A stretch of DNA of 64,000 bases from Diphasiastrum complanatum (Eukaryota; Streptophyta; Lycopodiopsida; Lycopodiales; Lycopodiaceae): positions 4,852,213 to 4,916,212 of the forward strand of contig CM055100.1 in NCBI GenBank assembly GCA_029204225.1, written 5' to 3'. This document shows positions 32,375 through 43,470 of the stretch, piece by piece. The notes below the pieces were generated by a model that made no database searches, had not been told where the DNA came from, and saw only the letters and a program-made list of their open reading frames with translations. The translations under genes and the position numbers were made by a program. The first letter of the stretch is position 1, and every line of letters starts with the position of its first letter.

Positions 32375-35300
32375 ATGGCCTCCTCATCCTCTGAAGACTC
32401 TGGCGCCAAACAGGTGATCCAGCGTGACATCCTCGAGGTCACACATATTTGGCCTCTACCCTCTGACACTTTGATCCAACCATGGCTACAGACAGCCAGT
32501 CCACTTCTAGCGGTAATGGATTTTTACTTGACGCTCTTCCATTCTGAGATTAACATGGGCCTCGCCCTTCATGCTTACGCCACCTGGGATGAGGACAAGG
32601 CTCGTTTTCACTTCTTGTACCAAGGTACCACGTACAAGGTCAGGCATCAGGATTAACGTCGACTCGATGGTCACCATTGGCATTATGTCCGGTGATCGTC
32701 AACCCATCTCCCATCGCCATGCCACAGCTCTGATCAAACCGTTCTTCACCCAAACCACACGAGAAATTCCCATCTAGAGTAACAATGGTTACCTGATAGA
32801 AGCTATCACGGAACCCGTCATTCAGACGGCTGCGCATCTATTGAATAACTTTCTGATTATTTCAACATTTTGCAAGGACAGAATCCAGTCTATGCTGCTG
32901 AGTCAGATAGTGGTATCCTTTTTGGAATTCTCTAACCCCTCTGTTGTGCCATACGACTGGCATAGCTTCCTTATTCGAGAACTAACCAACTCCATCAAAC
33001 CTAACAATCGTGATCGAATTGCATCAGGCCCCCTGTTGTGTAACTTTGCATGCACACTTCTCGAGGTGAAAGTGCACGGTTTCCAACGCTCATCCCTTTT
33101 GTCTACCCTTGTGCCACACAGTAACCTTTATCTGCCATCTCAAGCATCCACCTCCTCCCAACCTGCAGTTATTAACACAACGGCCAACAAACGAATGTGT
33201 GGCGCTGCCTCTACATCCGCATCTCCACCTGCTACTCAAAGACGCACCTCCACTACCGCACTAACCACCCCATCAACAACCGCCACTTCTTCTTCCATGC
33301 AATCCCCCACTCCGATTTCTGTTATCGCTACCTCTCTTTCAGTTCCATCCACATCTGTTTCTGTCTCCATCCTCGTTTCTTCTGTTGATACCACTCCTAC
33401 TTCTCTTCCAATATCCACTACTCCATCCGTCACCATCGCATCTTCCATCACTCCTATCGCCATCGTTGCTTCCATTCCATTCAATCCTTCTGATTCACAA
33501 TTGTCCTCCGACACTCTGGCATGGATGCAAGTTATCAAATTTTCACCCCCACGCCAGGCACTTTCTGCTTTATCCTCACCTTCTTCTATACTCCACACCA
33601 CCCTCCAGTTTTTCTCTGTTCCTCCCATCCTCTCGTTCGGACAAACCGTCCTCACCCATGTTTCCATAGTTATTTCTCAAACCCCACCCGCTTCGCCAAC
33701 AAAGGTTGCCGAAGGCAACCAACCATTGCCTGATGACGCATTTGTCCAAACAATGTTTGTATCATCGCCAGATCGAATTGATCCTACCGCCCCAGATGGC
33801 ATCAGGTCCAATGAGAACCTGATCAAAGATAATGACAATGAGATTCCACAAGTCGTCGGGGCCGATACAACACAAGTCCCTGCCAGTGCCAGTGTACAGG
33901 CTGCTCCCACAGATCTAACGACGACATACCAAACTTTGAGAAAATACATTCTGGATGCGGTAGCGGCCAAAGCTATTCTGGAAAGCAAGGTACTACACCT
34001 AGCAACAAGTAATACACAGCTGCAAGCAAACCTCACCAAGCTGCAGCAAGAGCTAATTTTGGCTCAACAGCACGAACAAGCAGGGCACCAGGAGATTGCC
34101 AAGCTGCAGCAGAAGGAGGAGGGCCTCAACAAATATATCCAAATCCTCTCCAACTCGCTGATTGAGGCCTCCACGAAGGTGCAGGAGCTTCAAGCTGAAG
34201 CATCCCAATGGCTTGCTCCCATCCAGACGCAACTTACCCTTTTGGAAGTAGAGAATATGCGCCTGGGGATGGAGGTCAAAGCCCTACAAAATGAAAAGCT
34301 CGTCTGGTTAGCTCAACCTGCACTGGACTCAAGGCCGCTTTCCTAATCAGAGATGAATCTTCTACGATGTCAGGTGCAGGTTTATAGCCAAACCTTAAAC
34401 AGCTACCAAGCAGAGTTCAACAAGTATCAGGCAAGCGCAACACATGAGCTCGCCCAAGCCAAGCAAGCACTCAAGGCGTGCCAAAACTTCATGGACGCGA
34501 AGGCCCAGCCCACCCCCGTGGTAATTCCACCACCACCTAATTTTGACGCTACGCAGACTAGTACCAGCCAAGATCAGAGCCAGCAGGCAGCAGGGGGATC
34601 TCAACCAGATCAAGGGTCCGAAGGCCAAGACCAAGGGCAGACGGATGCGGCTGCTGAGACGCGAAGGGGCCAAGGCGCAACCACCAGCCAAAGCCAAGCA
34701 ACATCATTCAAAGGTTCGCGTACGATATCTGTCAGCCGGGCCTTCTAAAGACCGAAGTCCGTGGAGGAAAAAAACAATGAATTTTTATCAAAGTATCCCC
34801 ACGAGTCATCAAGACCATAAAGGAAAACGAACTGCAAGCATTGCCTGCCCTCCAACCACAACCAGAGTGGCATCAGCAATTATTTGAAAGAGACCCTGCG
34901 GCCATCAGGGCCTACGTGACAAGTCCACAACAATTACGGGTGAACGCGCACTTCCTGCCATGTCCACGAAGATCCAAATGGGCGAAATGCAGCACTCCTC
35001 TGGACAAGATCAAACTTCAGAATTTCAATTGGCCGGTTGTACAATCAGAATATGGGTGGACTACGGATGTAGATGCCAGAAGGGGTCTCACCACATTTGC
35101 CAACAAATACATCAATTGCCCTGATCCCACAGTCCGCGCGGCAGCCACTTACGCCCGGGATTTAGAACATCTGATGGGGATCAAAACTAAATGGGACAAT
35201 TTTCTCCCATCCATATTCTTTGATGTTAATAAGGTGCTACATTCAGACAAAGTCGAAGATCAGCTGCCAATAGCTCGTGTATATTACCGAGTTGCGCTTC

Positions 35301-35476
35301 TGGGTGATCCATGGACACGCCGATTCCAAACATGGGTCGACCAAGATTGGCTGCGGGGGGTCCACAAGTCTCTTCACACGTCAAAGGACTTAAAAAAATT
35401 GGAACGCCTCAACTTTACGGAGGACGTCACCACCTACCTCATCCAGCAAAGGCGGGCAAAGAAAACGCTCTACTAA
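32375..35476 (+). pseudogene. Gypsy A extra ORF (Ser/Thr-rich, coiled coil), broken
   Basis: MASSSSEDSGAKQVIQRDI opens a globular N-terminal region (WLQTASPLLAVMDFYL, HAYATWDEDKARF). After a frameshift near 32640 and a stop near 32777 the reading stays open from 32841 to 34346: a domain with FLEFSNPSVVPYDWHSFLI, a low-complexity Ser/Thr/Pro segment (33130-33700), then a long coiled coil (33935-34320) with regular Leu/Ala heptads. Another stop (34346), a Gln/Gly-rich stretch to 34748 and a frame change lead to a conserved C-terminal domain (34841-35476): QPQPEWHQQLFERDP .. GWTTDVDARRGLTTFANKYI .. YYRVALLGDPWTRRF. The position after integrase matches the extra ORF of Athila/Tat elements. No signal peptide, membrane helix or protease site supports an envelope role; the function is unknown. 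Confidence 0.6.
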
Positions 35477-35630
35477 ACCGACAAAGTGCCGAGGGACCGA
35501 CACTACTTCAGGCCGTGGGTCTTGTTGGGGGTATTCCCAACAAAGTGTAAATAGATAAAATCATCCAATAAAATGTGTTGCGAGGGCACGACATCCTGCG
35601 TGTATAAGCCCATGGCCGAATGATAAAAGT

Positions 35631-36240
35631 TGTAAATAAAATAAACATGACTTGGGCCTTGGAATTAAAATACAACTAGAGGCACAATGTCATTTTTAAA
35701 CTTAGAGATTACTTTTTAGAGTTGGGTCCTAATTGGGACTCACGTGAATCTTGTGATTTCTAATGTACTTTTCAAGTTGGGTCCAAGATGAATGGATAAG
35801 ATCATTGTGAATATTAGCCAATAGGAGGCCTTCCTCATTTTATAAAAAGACACCATTTGTACACTATTTTTATGCTTAATGAGAAGGAGAAAACTCTACC
35901 AATTTTGGAAGAGAAGCATCCTCATTTGCAATTCAATGCTTGCTATTGCTCTTGTTGTTTTCAATTGCTTTCAAGTTCATGCTTTTTGGTTTCAATAGTT
36001 TATGTTTGTCCTCTAGCAAGTAAAATGTGCATTTGAGCTAACCTCCACCCTCACTCTCTATCTCTCTCTCTCTTTCTCTCTTCTCTTCTCAATCTCTTCT
36101 TTTCTATCCCTTCCCTTCACCCAAATCATGATGAATGTTAGTGTAGGGGAGTAGAGTTCAAGGAGAATAGTGTTAGTGGTGAGTAGAGTTAAGGGAGGAA
36201 GTAGGAAACTAACTAAAAGTAGCATCTATGCATAGTTAGG
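35631..36240 (+). repeat. Gypsy A 3' LTR, right end missing
   Basis: It aligns with 17190-17812 (same start, same CATTTTATAAAAAGACACC TATA region, same CT-rich tract at 36047-36112). It stops at CATAGTTAGG, where a different gypsy copy begins, so the last 80 bp and the target duplication are gone. Confidence 0.8.
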
Positions 36241-37060
36241 TCATTTACGAAATTGAACACACAGAATGGGTATCACCGATAGTTATAGTACCCAAGAAGA
36301 ACGGCAAAATGCGGATTTGTGTGAATCTGAAGGCGCTAAATGCAGTCACCAAAAAGGACCACTTTCCTTTACCATTTACGAAAAGTGTCTTCAGTAGGGT
36401 AGCCGGCGTCAAAGCCTACAGTTTTCTAGACGGCTTCAGCGGCTACAAGCAGGTGAAGATAGCCCCCCAGGACCAGCACATAACAACATTCGCCACAGAA
36501 TGGGGAACCTATGCCTATAAAGTGATGCCATTCGAACTTTGCAATGCCCCAAGCACTTTCCAGCGAGTCATGCAGGCGGCATTCAAAGATTATTTGCAAA
36601 ACTTTTTGGAGATTTTCTTGGATGATTTGTGCGTGCATGGACCAGATTCAGAACACTTATCCAACTTGGAGAAGGTTTTACAAAAATGTCGTGAATACCA
36701 GATCTCCCTGAATCTAGAAAAATGTCAATTCTGGGTGACACATGGCTTGATTCTCGGCCATATAGTGTCAAGACACTAGATCGCCACAGATCTATCTAAG
36801 ATCAGGATCATTGTTGATCTATCACCACCGGGGACGATCTGCGAGGTCTACATTTTCATGGGTCATGCTAACTATTATAGGATCTTCATTCTTGATTTTG
36901 CAGAGTTAGCCGGACCAATTTACAAACTCACAAAGGATCCATATTGGAACAAGGAAGCCCTAAAGGCTTTTCAGAAGCTTAAGGATGCATTGGTTTCAGC
37001 ACCAATCTTACGCCCACCCAATTGGTCCATTGAGTTCCACGTGCATATGGACGCATTGAA
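36241..37060 (+). pseudogene. Second gypsy A-type RT fragment
   Basis: It begins FI-YEIEHTEWVSPIVIVPKKNG and is open from 36309 to 36779: MRICVNLKALNAVTKKDHFPLPF, YSFLDGFSGYKQVKIAPQDQ, MPFELCNAPSTFQRVM (Glu for the usual Gly) and EIFLDDLCVHG. A stop interrupts at VSRH, and a further open piece reaches EFHVHMDAL. It is clearly a close relative of 23455-24300, with fewer stops in RT. Homology ends about 37060 in the RNase H start. It is joined directly to the truncated LTR at 36240, so recombination between two copies is likely. Confidence 0.85.
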
Positions 37061-37744
37061 CTTACAGAATCAAATCAATTGCTATGGTTCCGAATACTTT
37101 TACTCTCTCTCTATATGATCTCTAACTCTGAGGAGTCAGATACTACAAAGACCAGTTTTGGTCATTTTATTTCTATCGTGGATACTTATCAATTGATCGA
37201 TTTTTGATTCCTTTCTTCTGATCGCTCATTTTCTTATGTAGTTGTAGGATGATCTTATATTATTCTAATTACAAAGTTTAAAAGATCATTAATAGTCCTA
37301 TTACTGATCCGTAGATCGGTTATTACAGTGCAGCGCGAAGACGTAAGCAGGTGCAGAAACCCCCTTCGTATGCAACCGTAGAGCATGAAGCTAGAACCGC
37401 AATCTCCTTTGTATCTGAGTGGGAGCATGATATTGCAGTGGGGTGCAACCACATGTCGACCGCAATCGTTGACTTTGCAGTGTGCTACGACCAGTCTTCT
37501 TCGTAAGCTGTCATTTGTCCATTTCATATGGTGACCACAAGTGATGACTTGTGGTGTCTTGGCGGTGCCTCAAGGTGAGCCATAGTCTTCGCACGTTGAT
37601 TGCAAGTGATGACTTGGCGATTTTCTTCGGTTGGTGCCTTACCTGCTGAAGCTCATGTAAAACTGCAGACTGTGGTAGAAGTAGATCATTTCTGCAGACT
37701 GCCTTGAGAGAGTGATTTCCTTGAGTGAAGCGGAGGGCAGTTAG
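37061..37744. other. No recognizable gene
   Basis: A/T-rich, then GC-balanced sequence. CAAGTGATGACTTG, itself a 5-bp-arm hairpin, occurs at about 37543 and 37603. No coding motif is present. Confidence 0.5.
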
Positions 37745-38183
37745 GATGAGTAGGAGATGTAACTCATCAATGACGTTTAGATATCACATCGAAAAACAAA
37801 TGCTCACTTTGATGCAGTATTATAGAAGATGGATAAAATGCAAAAATGAGTGTAAGCCACTTGATCAAGATTTTGCAATAAACCATCAAGAGCAACTTCA
37901 AATAACAGTGAGAAGAAATGACAACATTCTTGCTATGGTCAAGGTTGAGGAAGATTGGTGTCTCGAAACTAGACATGTTGCAATTCGATCTACCTCAGTA
38001 ATATCAAGTTCGATTGAATGGTGCAAAGGTACGTTATGCCATATAAATTTTTTTATTTTTTCTATTTCTTAGTGAATCAGTTTTACAAGATAAATGACCT
38101 TAAACAATTTCTCTTGTGCAGGTAAGAGCAAGGTAGGAAGAGCATATAAAATGCAAAGACATAAGAACATCCATCGAAATTGA
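37745..38183 (+). CDS. Host-like gene, last two exons (unidentified protein)
   Basis: Exon to 38028 reads MSRRCNSSMTFRYHIEKQM .. RRWIKCKNECKPLDQDF .. TVRRNDNILAMVKVEEDW .. SSSIEWCK and breaks in phase 1 before GTACGT. The 93-nt intron (38029-38121) is T-rich and ends CTTGTGCAG. Exon 38122-38183 continues in frame as GKSKVGRAYKMQRHKNIHRN and stops. The first ATG is my choice; the frame is open from 37725, and an upstream exon (for example after CTGCAG at 37701) is equally possible. The protein is basic, with no membrane helix and no family I recognize. The in-frame join across a canonical intron argues for a gene end rather than chance. Confidence 0.5.
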
Positions 38184-38214
38184 AGATCCATAGAATTTGA
38201 ACAATGTAATCGGT

Positions 38215-38510
38215 CAAGATTTGATCGAAACCCTTCGGTCGAGATTTTAGAGAACACGCCTCTGGTTGAGATTTCATAGAAAACGCCTCCGGTTGAGATT
38301 TCACAGAAAACGCCTCCGGTTGAAATTTCATGGATAATGCCTCCGGTTGAGATTTCACAGAAAACGCCTCTGATTGAGATTTCACATAAAACGCCTCCGA
38401 TTGAGATTTGAGCAATGGGCTCTGGTTGAGAATTGAGCGATGGGCTCCAGTTGAGATTTGAGTGATGGGCTCCGGCCGAGATGGGAGTCAGTGCGTCGGT
38501 CGAGATGGGA
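38215..38510 (-). repeat. TCTCGACCG minisatellite, copy 3 (inverted)
   Basis: There are about twelve imperfect units of roughly 24 bp, CGCCTCYGGTTGAGATTTC and relatives, with CGGTCGAGAT at both ends. It is the reverse of the 5385 and 8765 arrays and begins about 30 bp after the stop of the exon pair at 37745-38183. Confidence 0.75.
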
Positions 38511-39554
38511 GAAAGGTTTGGTCAGGAAAGAAGGCAGGGTGAGGTGCGTGGTTGTGAAGGGAACTTGGTCTTGTGAGGAGTGTGTGGAGGGCTGGGCTTG
38601 TACAGGTGCAATGTCTGTCAAGGAAGGATGTCAAGAGTTCCGATTAGTGAGCCATCCATTTGTGCAGGTCGTGGAGGTGAAGGACGTGATGGCTCTGGTG
38701 AAGGTTGTGTTTTGTTTGTTTTTGTAGGTTGTTTGTGCAGGTTCGTGGGTAGAGCATTTTGCTTCTAGGGCCGTGGAGAGAGCGTGTGCAAGTCTCGTTG
38801 GCAGGCAGATCGTTGGCAAGCAGGTTGTGTTCTGGTAGAGAGTGTTTGCTTGCAGGTTGGAACTCAATTGCGAGCAAATTCGTGTGTTGGCAGATGTGTT
38901 TGCAAGCAGGGCATGGTATTTGTAGGTCATCAGCCAAATGACTTGGGTAGGTGATCATGGAATGTGTGATATAAGAGTTCTTTGGTAACTGTGATCAAAT
39001 GAATGTGTGTGATAGTTGATCAGGCAAATGTTTGGCACTAGTTGATCAGTTTCTATGTTGCTTGGTTTGATGGATGGCTGTTTTAAAAATTTTAGGTTTC
39101 AATGGTTCTTGACATGTTTATGATGGTCTGTTAGCTATACTTAAGCTGACAGTCAGAAATATACAAGAAACAGAAAAGTGAAAAAGTGAAACATAAGCAA
39201 ATCATCCAAGAACATGGTAGATGGTAGATCAACTATAGATGAAGGTGTAGAAACAGCTACTATTGAAAAAGGAACTCAAATTCATGAAATCTTAAGTTTT
39301 GTTGTTTTGTTGTTTTCTTGATTTTCTTGAAACTTTTCAAGAAAATGTCAGAAACTGATTTTGTGAGGATTGTCGATGGAAAACATATCAGACCATAGCA
39401 GACAATGGTTCATTAGAATGCTCATGAGAAATAGGAAATTGTTCTCAAATGGTTTTGCAAGATGATCAAGCAAACATAAAAACAGAGACAATGTCTATTA
39501 TGGCAAGTGAAACAACAATGGCAATGGGCAAAATGTTTTACGATTCTTTCCAGT
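38511..39554. other. No recognizable gene
   Basis: 38620-38940 is G/T-rich with repeated GCAGGT and GGCAGG words. 38960-39554 is A/T-rich. I see no coding or element motif. Confidence 0.5.
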
Positions 39555-40040
39555 CTCAGATGCTCTGCCCAACAGCCTAACTTTTGAGCGTGAGAAAAAC
39601 ATAAATTTTCTTTTTTACATCATTTCTATTTGCACGCAAAATCACGATGGTCAGTTCTATAGGTGTTCATTGTAGTATATTCACTTTGCATGTCAGAGGA
39701 TGACTTTAAGGCTTCGAACACTTTGTTGTTTATAAATGAGCACTTGCCAATGGGTTAACTAATTAGATTATAAGGCAAGCCATGGTGAACAAACTCAGAT
39801 TTTCCATGAAGCACAGTTGATCGATTTTTAACATCCTACGGGCTGTAACCCAATTCAAAAAACTAATCTACTTGGACAACCAAAATATTACTCTAACATG
39901 CCTCACGCCATATCAAAAACAAGAAAACACTTCTACAAGCATTCAAGAATCAAGAAGCTCCATCACAAAGAGGGAGTCTCTTGAATAAGCAAGGGAGCTC
40001 CTTAGGTAGCATCCTAGTAGAATTTTCACATTTTGTGAAG
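39555..40040 (-). repeat. Inverted copy of the family B LTR-like segment
   Basis: It matches 7850-8610 in reverse: GGAGCTCCCTTGCT, GAAGTGTTTTCTTG, CTTACCTTAT-type and GGGCAGAGCATCTGAGA landmarks appear in the same order. Parts of the 7850-8620 copy are missing here. Confidence 0.55.
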
Positions 40041-40369
40041 AATAAAAAGCTATCCAACTTGTCTATAGAGGTTGATGAGGAAAATCATCTTGCTTGTGCA
40101 TTTAAAAGTTGTAAATATTATTCTCTAGTATGTACAAACTCGAGCTACATGACATGCACAATGTCTAGATGGTCATATTTGAACTATATTCACTTTGTTC
40201 CATTGTATATATCAAAGGTATGTGAATTCAACACATGACCCTGAAGAATAGGGCGAGTTTAAGTTAGGTAGATCTAGATTTGATGACATGCATAAAACTA
40301 GATGACATGCAAAATCAGTTAGATTGCATGCATGCAACATGCAAGTCAGTATACATGTTCTACACAGCA
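40041..40369. other. No gene; possible plus-strand LTR scrap
   Basis: 40211-40369 (TGTGAATTCAACACATGACC..) resembles the start of the LTR at 53196, including its ATGCATGCAA words. No coding motif is present. Confidence 0.35.
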
Positions 40370-40514
40370 CGAGTTTAGCCTCTTACTCTATTTTGGCTCA
40401 ATAGTGGCATTACATGTGGAAATTCATAATTTGCCATCTATGCCAAATTTGTTCCTATCAACATCCTACACCTAGATGCTTGATGTAATAGATAATCTTT
40501 TTCAATTCTTCACA
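40370..40514 (-). repeat. 3' LTR remnant of the minus copia
   Basis: Reverse reading from 40514 gives TGTGAAGAATTGAAAAAGAT.., matching the LTR start at 47817. The polypurine tract (TTCTTAGGAG in reverse) is at 40515-40524. Homology ends near 40370. Confidence 0.65.
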
Positions 40515-40529
40515 CTCCTAAGAAATTAT

Positions 40530-43470
40530 CTATGAAGATTTGAGCATTGATCTTGATATAACTCCAAGATTAGATCTATGCTTGATGAAAGCACTTTTGC
40601 TCAAAGGCTTGGTGAGTAGATCGGCAATACAAGAGGACGAGTTGACATGCTCCAAATTGATTTCTCCTCCAATAAGCTTTTCTCTCACAAAATGGTGTGC
40701 CACTTCTATGTGCTTGCTTCTTGCATGAAATATGGGATTATTGGCAAGAGCTTGGGCCGAGATGTTATCACACTTGATCATCTTCCTTGATGCACTTTAG
40801 CTCCATTAGTAACTCTTGATCCAAAGCACCTCTTTGGTAGTTGTAGTGAGTGCTTTGTACTCGGCCTCGCATGAAGAGAGAGATATAGTATCTTGCTTTT
40901 TGGAAAGCCAAGATATTAGATTGCCTCCAAGAAAGATAGTGTATGCACTAATAGACTTTCGATCCATCTTGTCACTTGCAAAGTTGAATCTGAGTAGCCA
41001 ACAATGGATAGATCTTCACTTTTATAGAGTAGACCATAATCACAAGATGAAGATACATATCTTAGAATCCTCTTGGCCATCTTCCAATGATGGATCTTAG
41101 GATCTTGCATAAATTGACTCAATTTGTGCACACAAAAACTTAGATCGGGCCTAGTAATGGTAAGCCAAATCAAGGAGCCCACAAGACTCCTAAAAAGTGT
41201 GATGTCCTCAAAGGATCTTTCATCATCTTTATTAGGATCTTTTACAATTTGCTCCATTGGAGTATCTATGCTCTTAGAATTTTCCATATGGAATTTTTTC
41301 AACATAGAGTGAGCATATCTAGATTGACATATAAAGACATGATTTTCATAAAAATCAATTTCTAGGCCTAGGATGTAATGTATCTCTCCTAGATCTTGCA
41401 TTTTAAACTCACATCCAAGTGCTAGCTTAGTTTCATCAACTAGCTTGATACAACTTCCACAAAGAATAATGTCATCAACATAAATTAGAAGAATGACAAT
41501 ATTACTATCAGCAAACTTTAGATACATGGAAGGATCATATCACTAAGAGTAAATCCTAGTGATATAAGAAAAGAATTAAGTCTTGAATACCATGATCTTG
41601 GTGCTTGCTTGAGTCCATAAAGACTTTTGAAGAGCAAGCACACTTTGGACTCATCCTTGATGAATCCTTGAGGTTGTTCCATGTAGATCTCCTCCTCAAG
41701 ATAACCATTTAGAAAAGCATTGGATACATCTAATTGGAACACCTTCCACTTGAAGAAACAAGCAAGAGAAATAAGAATTCTTATTGTCACCATCTTTGCA
41801 ACGGTGCACAGGTCTCCTCATAATCAAGGCCATGGATTTGAGCAAATCCTTTGACACATAATCTTGCTTTATGCTTGTTGATGGTGCCATCATGATTGAA
41901 CTTGATCCGAAATACCCACTTGCAACCAATCACATGCTTGTTGGATGGAGGATCCACAAGCTCCCAAGTATTGTTGGTGATCAATGCATCATACTCTTGC
42001 TTTATGGCATCATACCACTCCTTGGTATTGAGTGCCTCTTGTACATTCTTTGGCTCTTCATGAGAGACATAAAAAACATAATTAGTGGAATCAAGATCCA
42101 CTTGTTTGCCTTTGTCAACATATGAGAGCCTCTTAGGCTCGTATCTATCTCTCATGGATCTTCTTGGTGAGAAAATCCGAGGAGAGTCTTCTTCAAATCT
42201 CGACCCCATCACATCACGATTGTCTTCAAAATCAATAATCTGTGATGCATCCATAGATTTCTTGATCTCGGCCTCTTCAAAAGATGAGTGTTGATCTTCA
42301 TGAAAGACAACATCTCTACTTTCAATAACTTGAGAAGTAGAGAGTATAAAGACTCTATAGGCGTTCTTGGTGGATGAGTATCCAACCATGATCCCTTTGC
42401 ATGCACTAGGTTCTTCCTTCTTCCTTGTTTCCAAGGGAATATGGACAAAGCATATGCATCCAAAAACTCTAAGGTGATCAACCTTAGGCTTCTTCATATA
42501 TAAGATTTCATATGGTGACTTTCCTCCAAGAGCTATATGTGGGAGCCTATTGCAAAGATAATTTGGACAATTAATGGCTTCTCCCCAAAAATCTTTGGGC
42601 AAAGATGTCTCAATTCTCATAGATTTTGCACATTCACATAGAGATCTATTCTTTCTCTCGGCCGCTCCATTTTGAGATGGAGAGTAGGCACAAGAGAACT
42701 TTCTTTTGATGCCTTCAAGCTCACAAAAAATCTTGAAATTTATTGGAGATATATTCACCACCTCCATCACTTCTAAGAGCTTTAATCTTGAATGAGAATT
42801 GCTTCTCTACATTAGCTTTGAAAATAAGGAAATGATCAAACACCATAGATTTAGAAGCAAGAAGATATATCCAAGTGAATCTTGTGAAATCATCAATGAA
42901 AGTAACAAAACAAGTGGCTTCTCCCTTGCTTGTAGTTGATGAGAAATGCACATCCGAGTGGATTAACTCCAAAGGCTGTTTGCTTTTGATAGAAGATCTT
43001 GTAAATGGCTTTTTGTGAGATTTAGCAATAGCACAAGCCTCATAAGGCTTGATCTTCTTGGAGAATGACTTTGGCAAGCCAATAGCTTTGGCTTCTTTGA
43101 CCATAGAGAGCATGGATTTGTAGTTGGGATGTCCCAACCTCCTATGCCATAATTCCTCCATAGAGAGCTTTTTCACAAGAGCAACATTACAAGCATTCAC
43201 ATACTCATTTGGATCTAGTTTATAGATGCCTCCAAATCTAGATCCTAATGCAAGTATCTCATCATTCTTCTTGATAGTGCAAGTATCAACATTGAATTTT
43301 ACATCAAGGCCATTATCAAGCAATTGGCTAACACTAATAAGATTCTTAGTAAGCTTAGGTACATAAAGAACTTTAGAGAGAGAAAGAACTTTAGAGGATG
43401 CAAGCTTCAAGGGAATGTTAACTATGCCTTCAATAGGACATTCAAAATCATTTGCTGTGTATATTGACAC
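40530..43470 (-). pseudogene. Copia pol, lacking gag
   Basis: Read leftwards: the protease-integrase linker starts SIYTANDFECPIEG (43470). The integrase finger ELWHRRLGHPN .. YEACAIAK has Tyr for the first Cys. The integrase core has LIHSDVH, LRSDGGGEY and NGAAERKNRS (all three acidic residues kept), with a frameshift at 42721-42770. RT has [48 protein letters not shown] and LLIYVDDIIL (intact YVDD), with frame changes near 41790 and 41520. RNase H (41000-40530) has RPDLSFCV and DNISAQALANNPIFHARSKHIE but loses part of its middle. The element has no gag, no 5' LTR and a short 3' LTR piece. The 5' side is cut by an LTR fragment of the nested-element family at 43471. Confidence 0.9.

Larger units (their letters stand above)
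17190..36240 (+). mobile_element. Large Ty3/gypsy element A (Athila/Tat-like), interrupted
   Basis: The order is 5' LTR (17190-17892), tRNA-Asp primer site, long leader, gag, protease, RT, RNase H, integrase, extra ORF and 3' LTR (35631-36240). Without the 5.3-kb insertion at 24434-29766 the element is about 13.7 kb, the size of Athila/Tat/Ogre elements. That lineage is also suggested by the Asp primer site, the LDD-LCVHG form of the RT motif (many Athila/Tat RTs have FMDD-F-V-G) and the extra ORF after integrase. The 3' LTR is cut about 80 bp short and joins a second gypsy RT fragment at 36241. Stops and frameshifts show it is dead. Confidence 0.8.

Noticed and set aside
33236-33667. 143-codon minus-strand ORF rich in Val, Glu and Gly
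   Set aside because: It is the antisense of the Ser/Thr low-complexity segment of the extra ORF.
32375-35476. Retrovirus-like envelope protein
   Set aside because: The position fits the so-called env-like slot, but there is no signal peptide, transmembrane helix or cleavage motif. The sequence is Ser/Thr-rich with a coiled coil.
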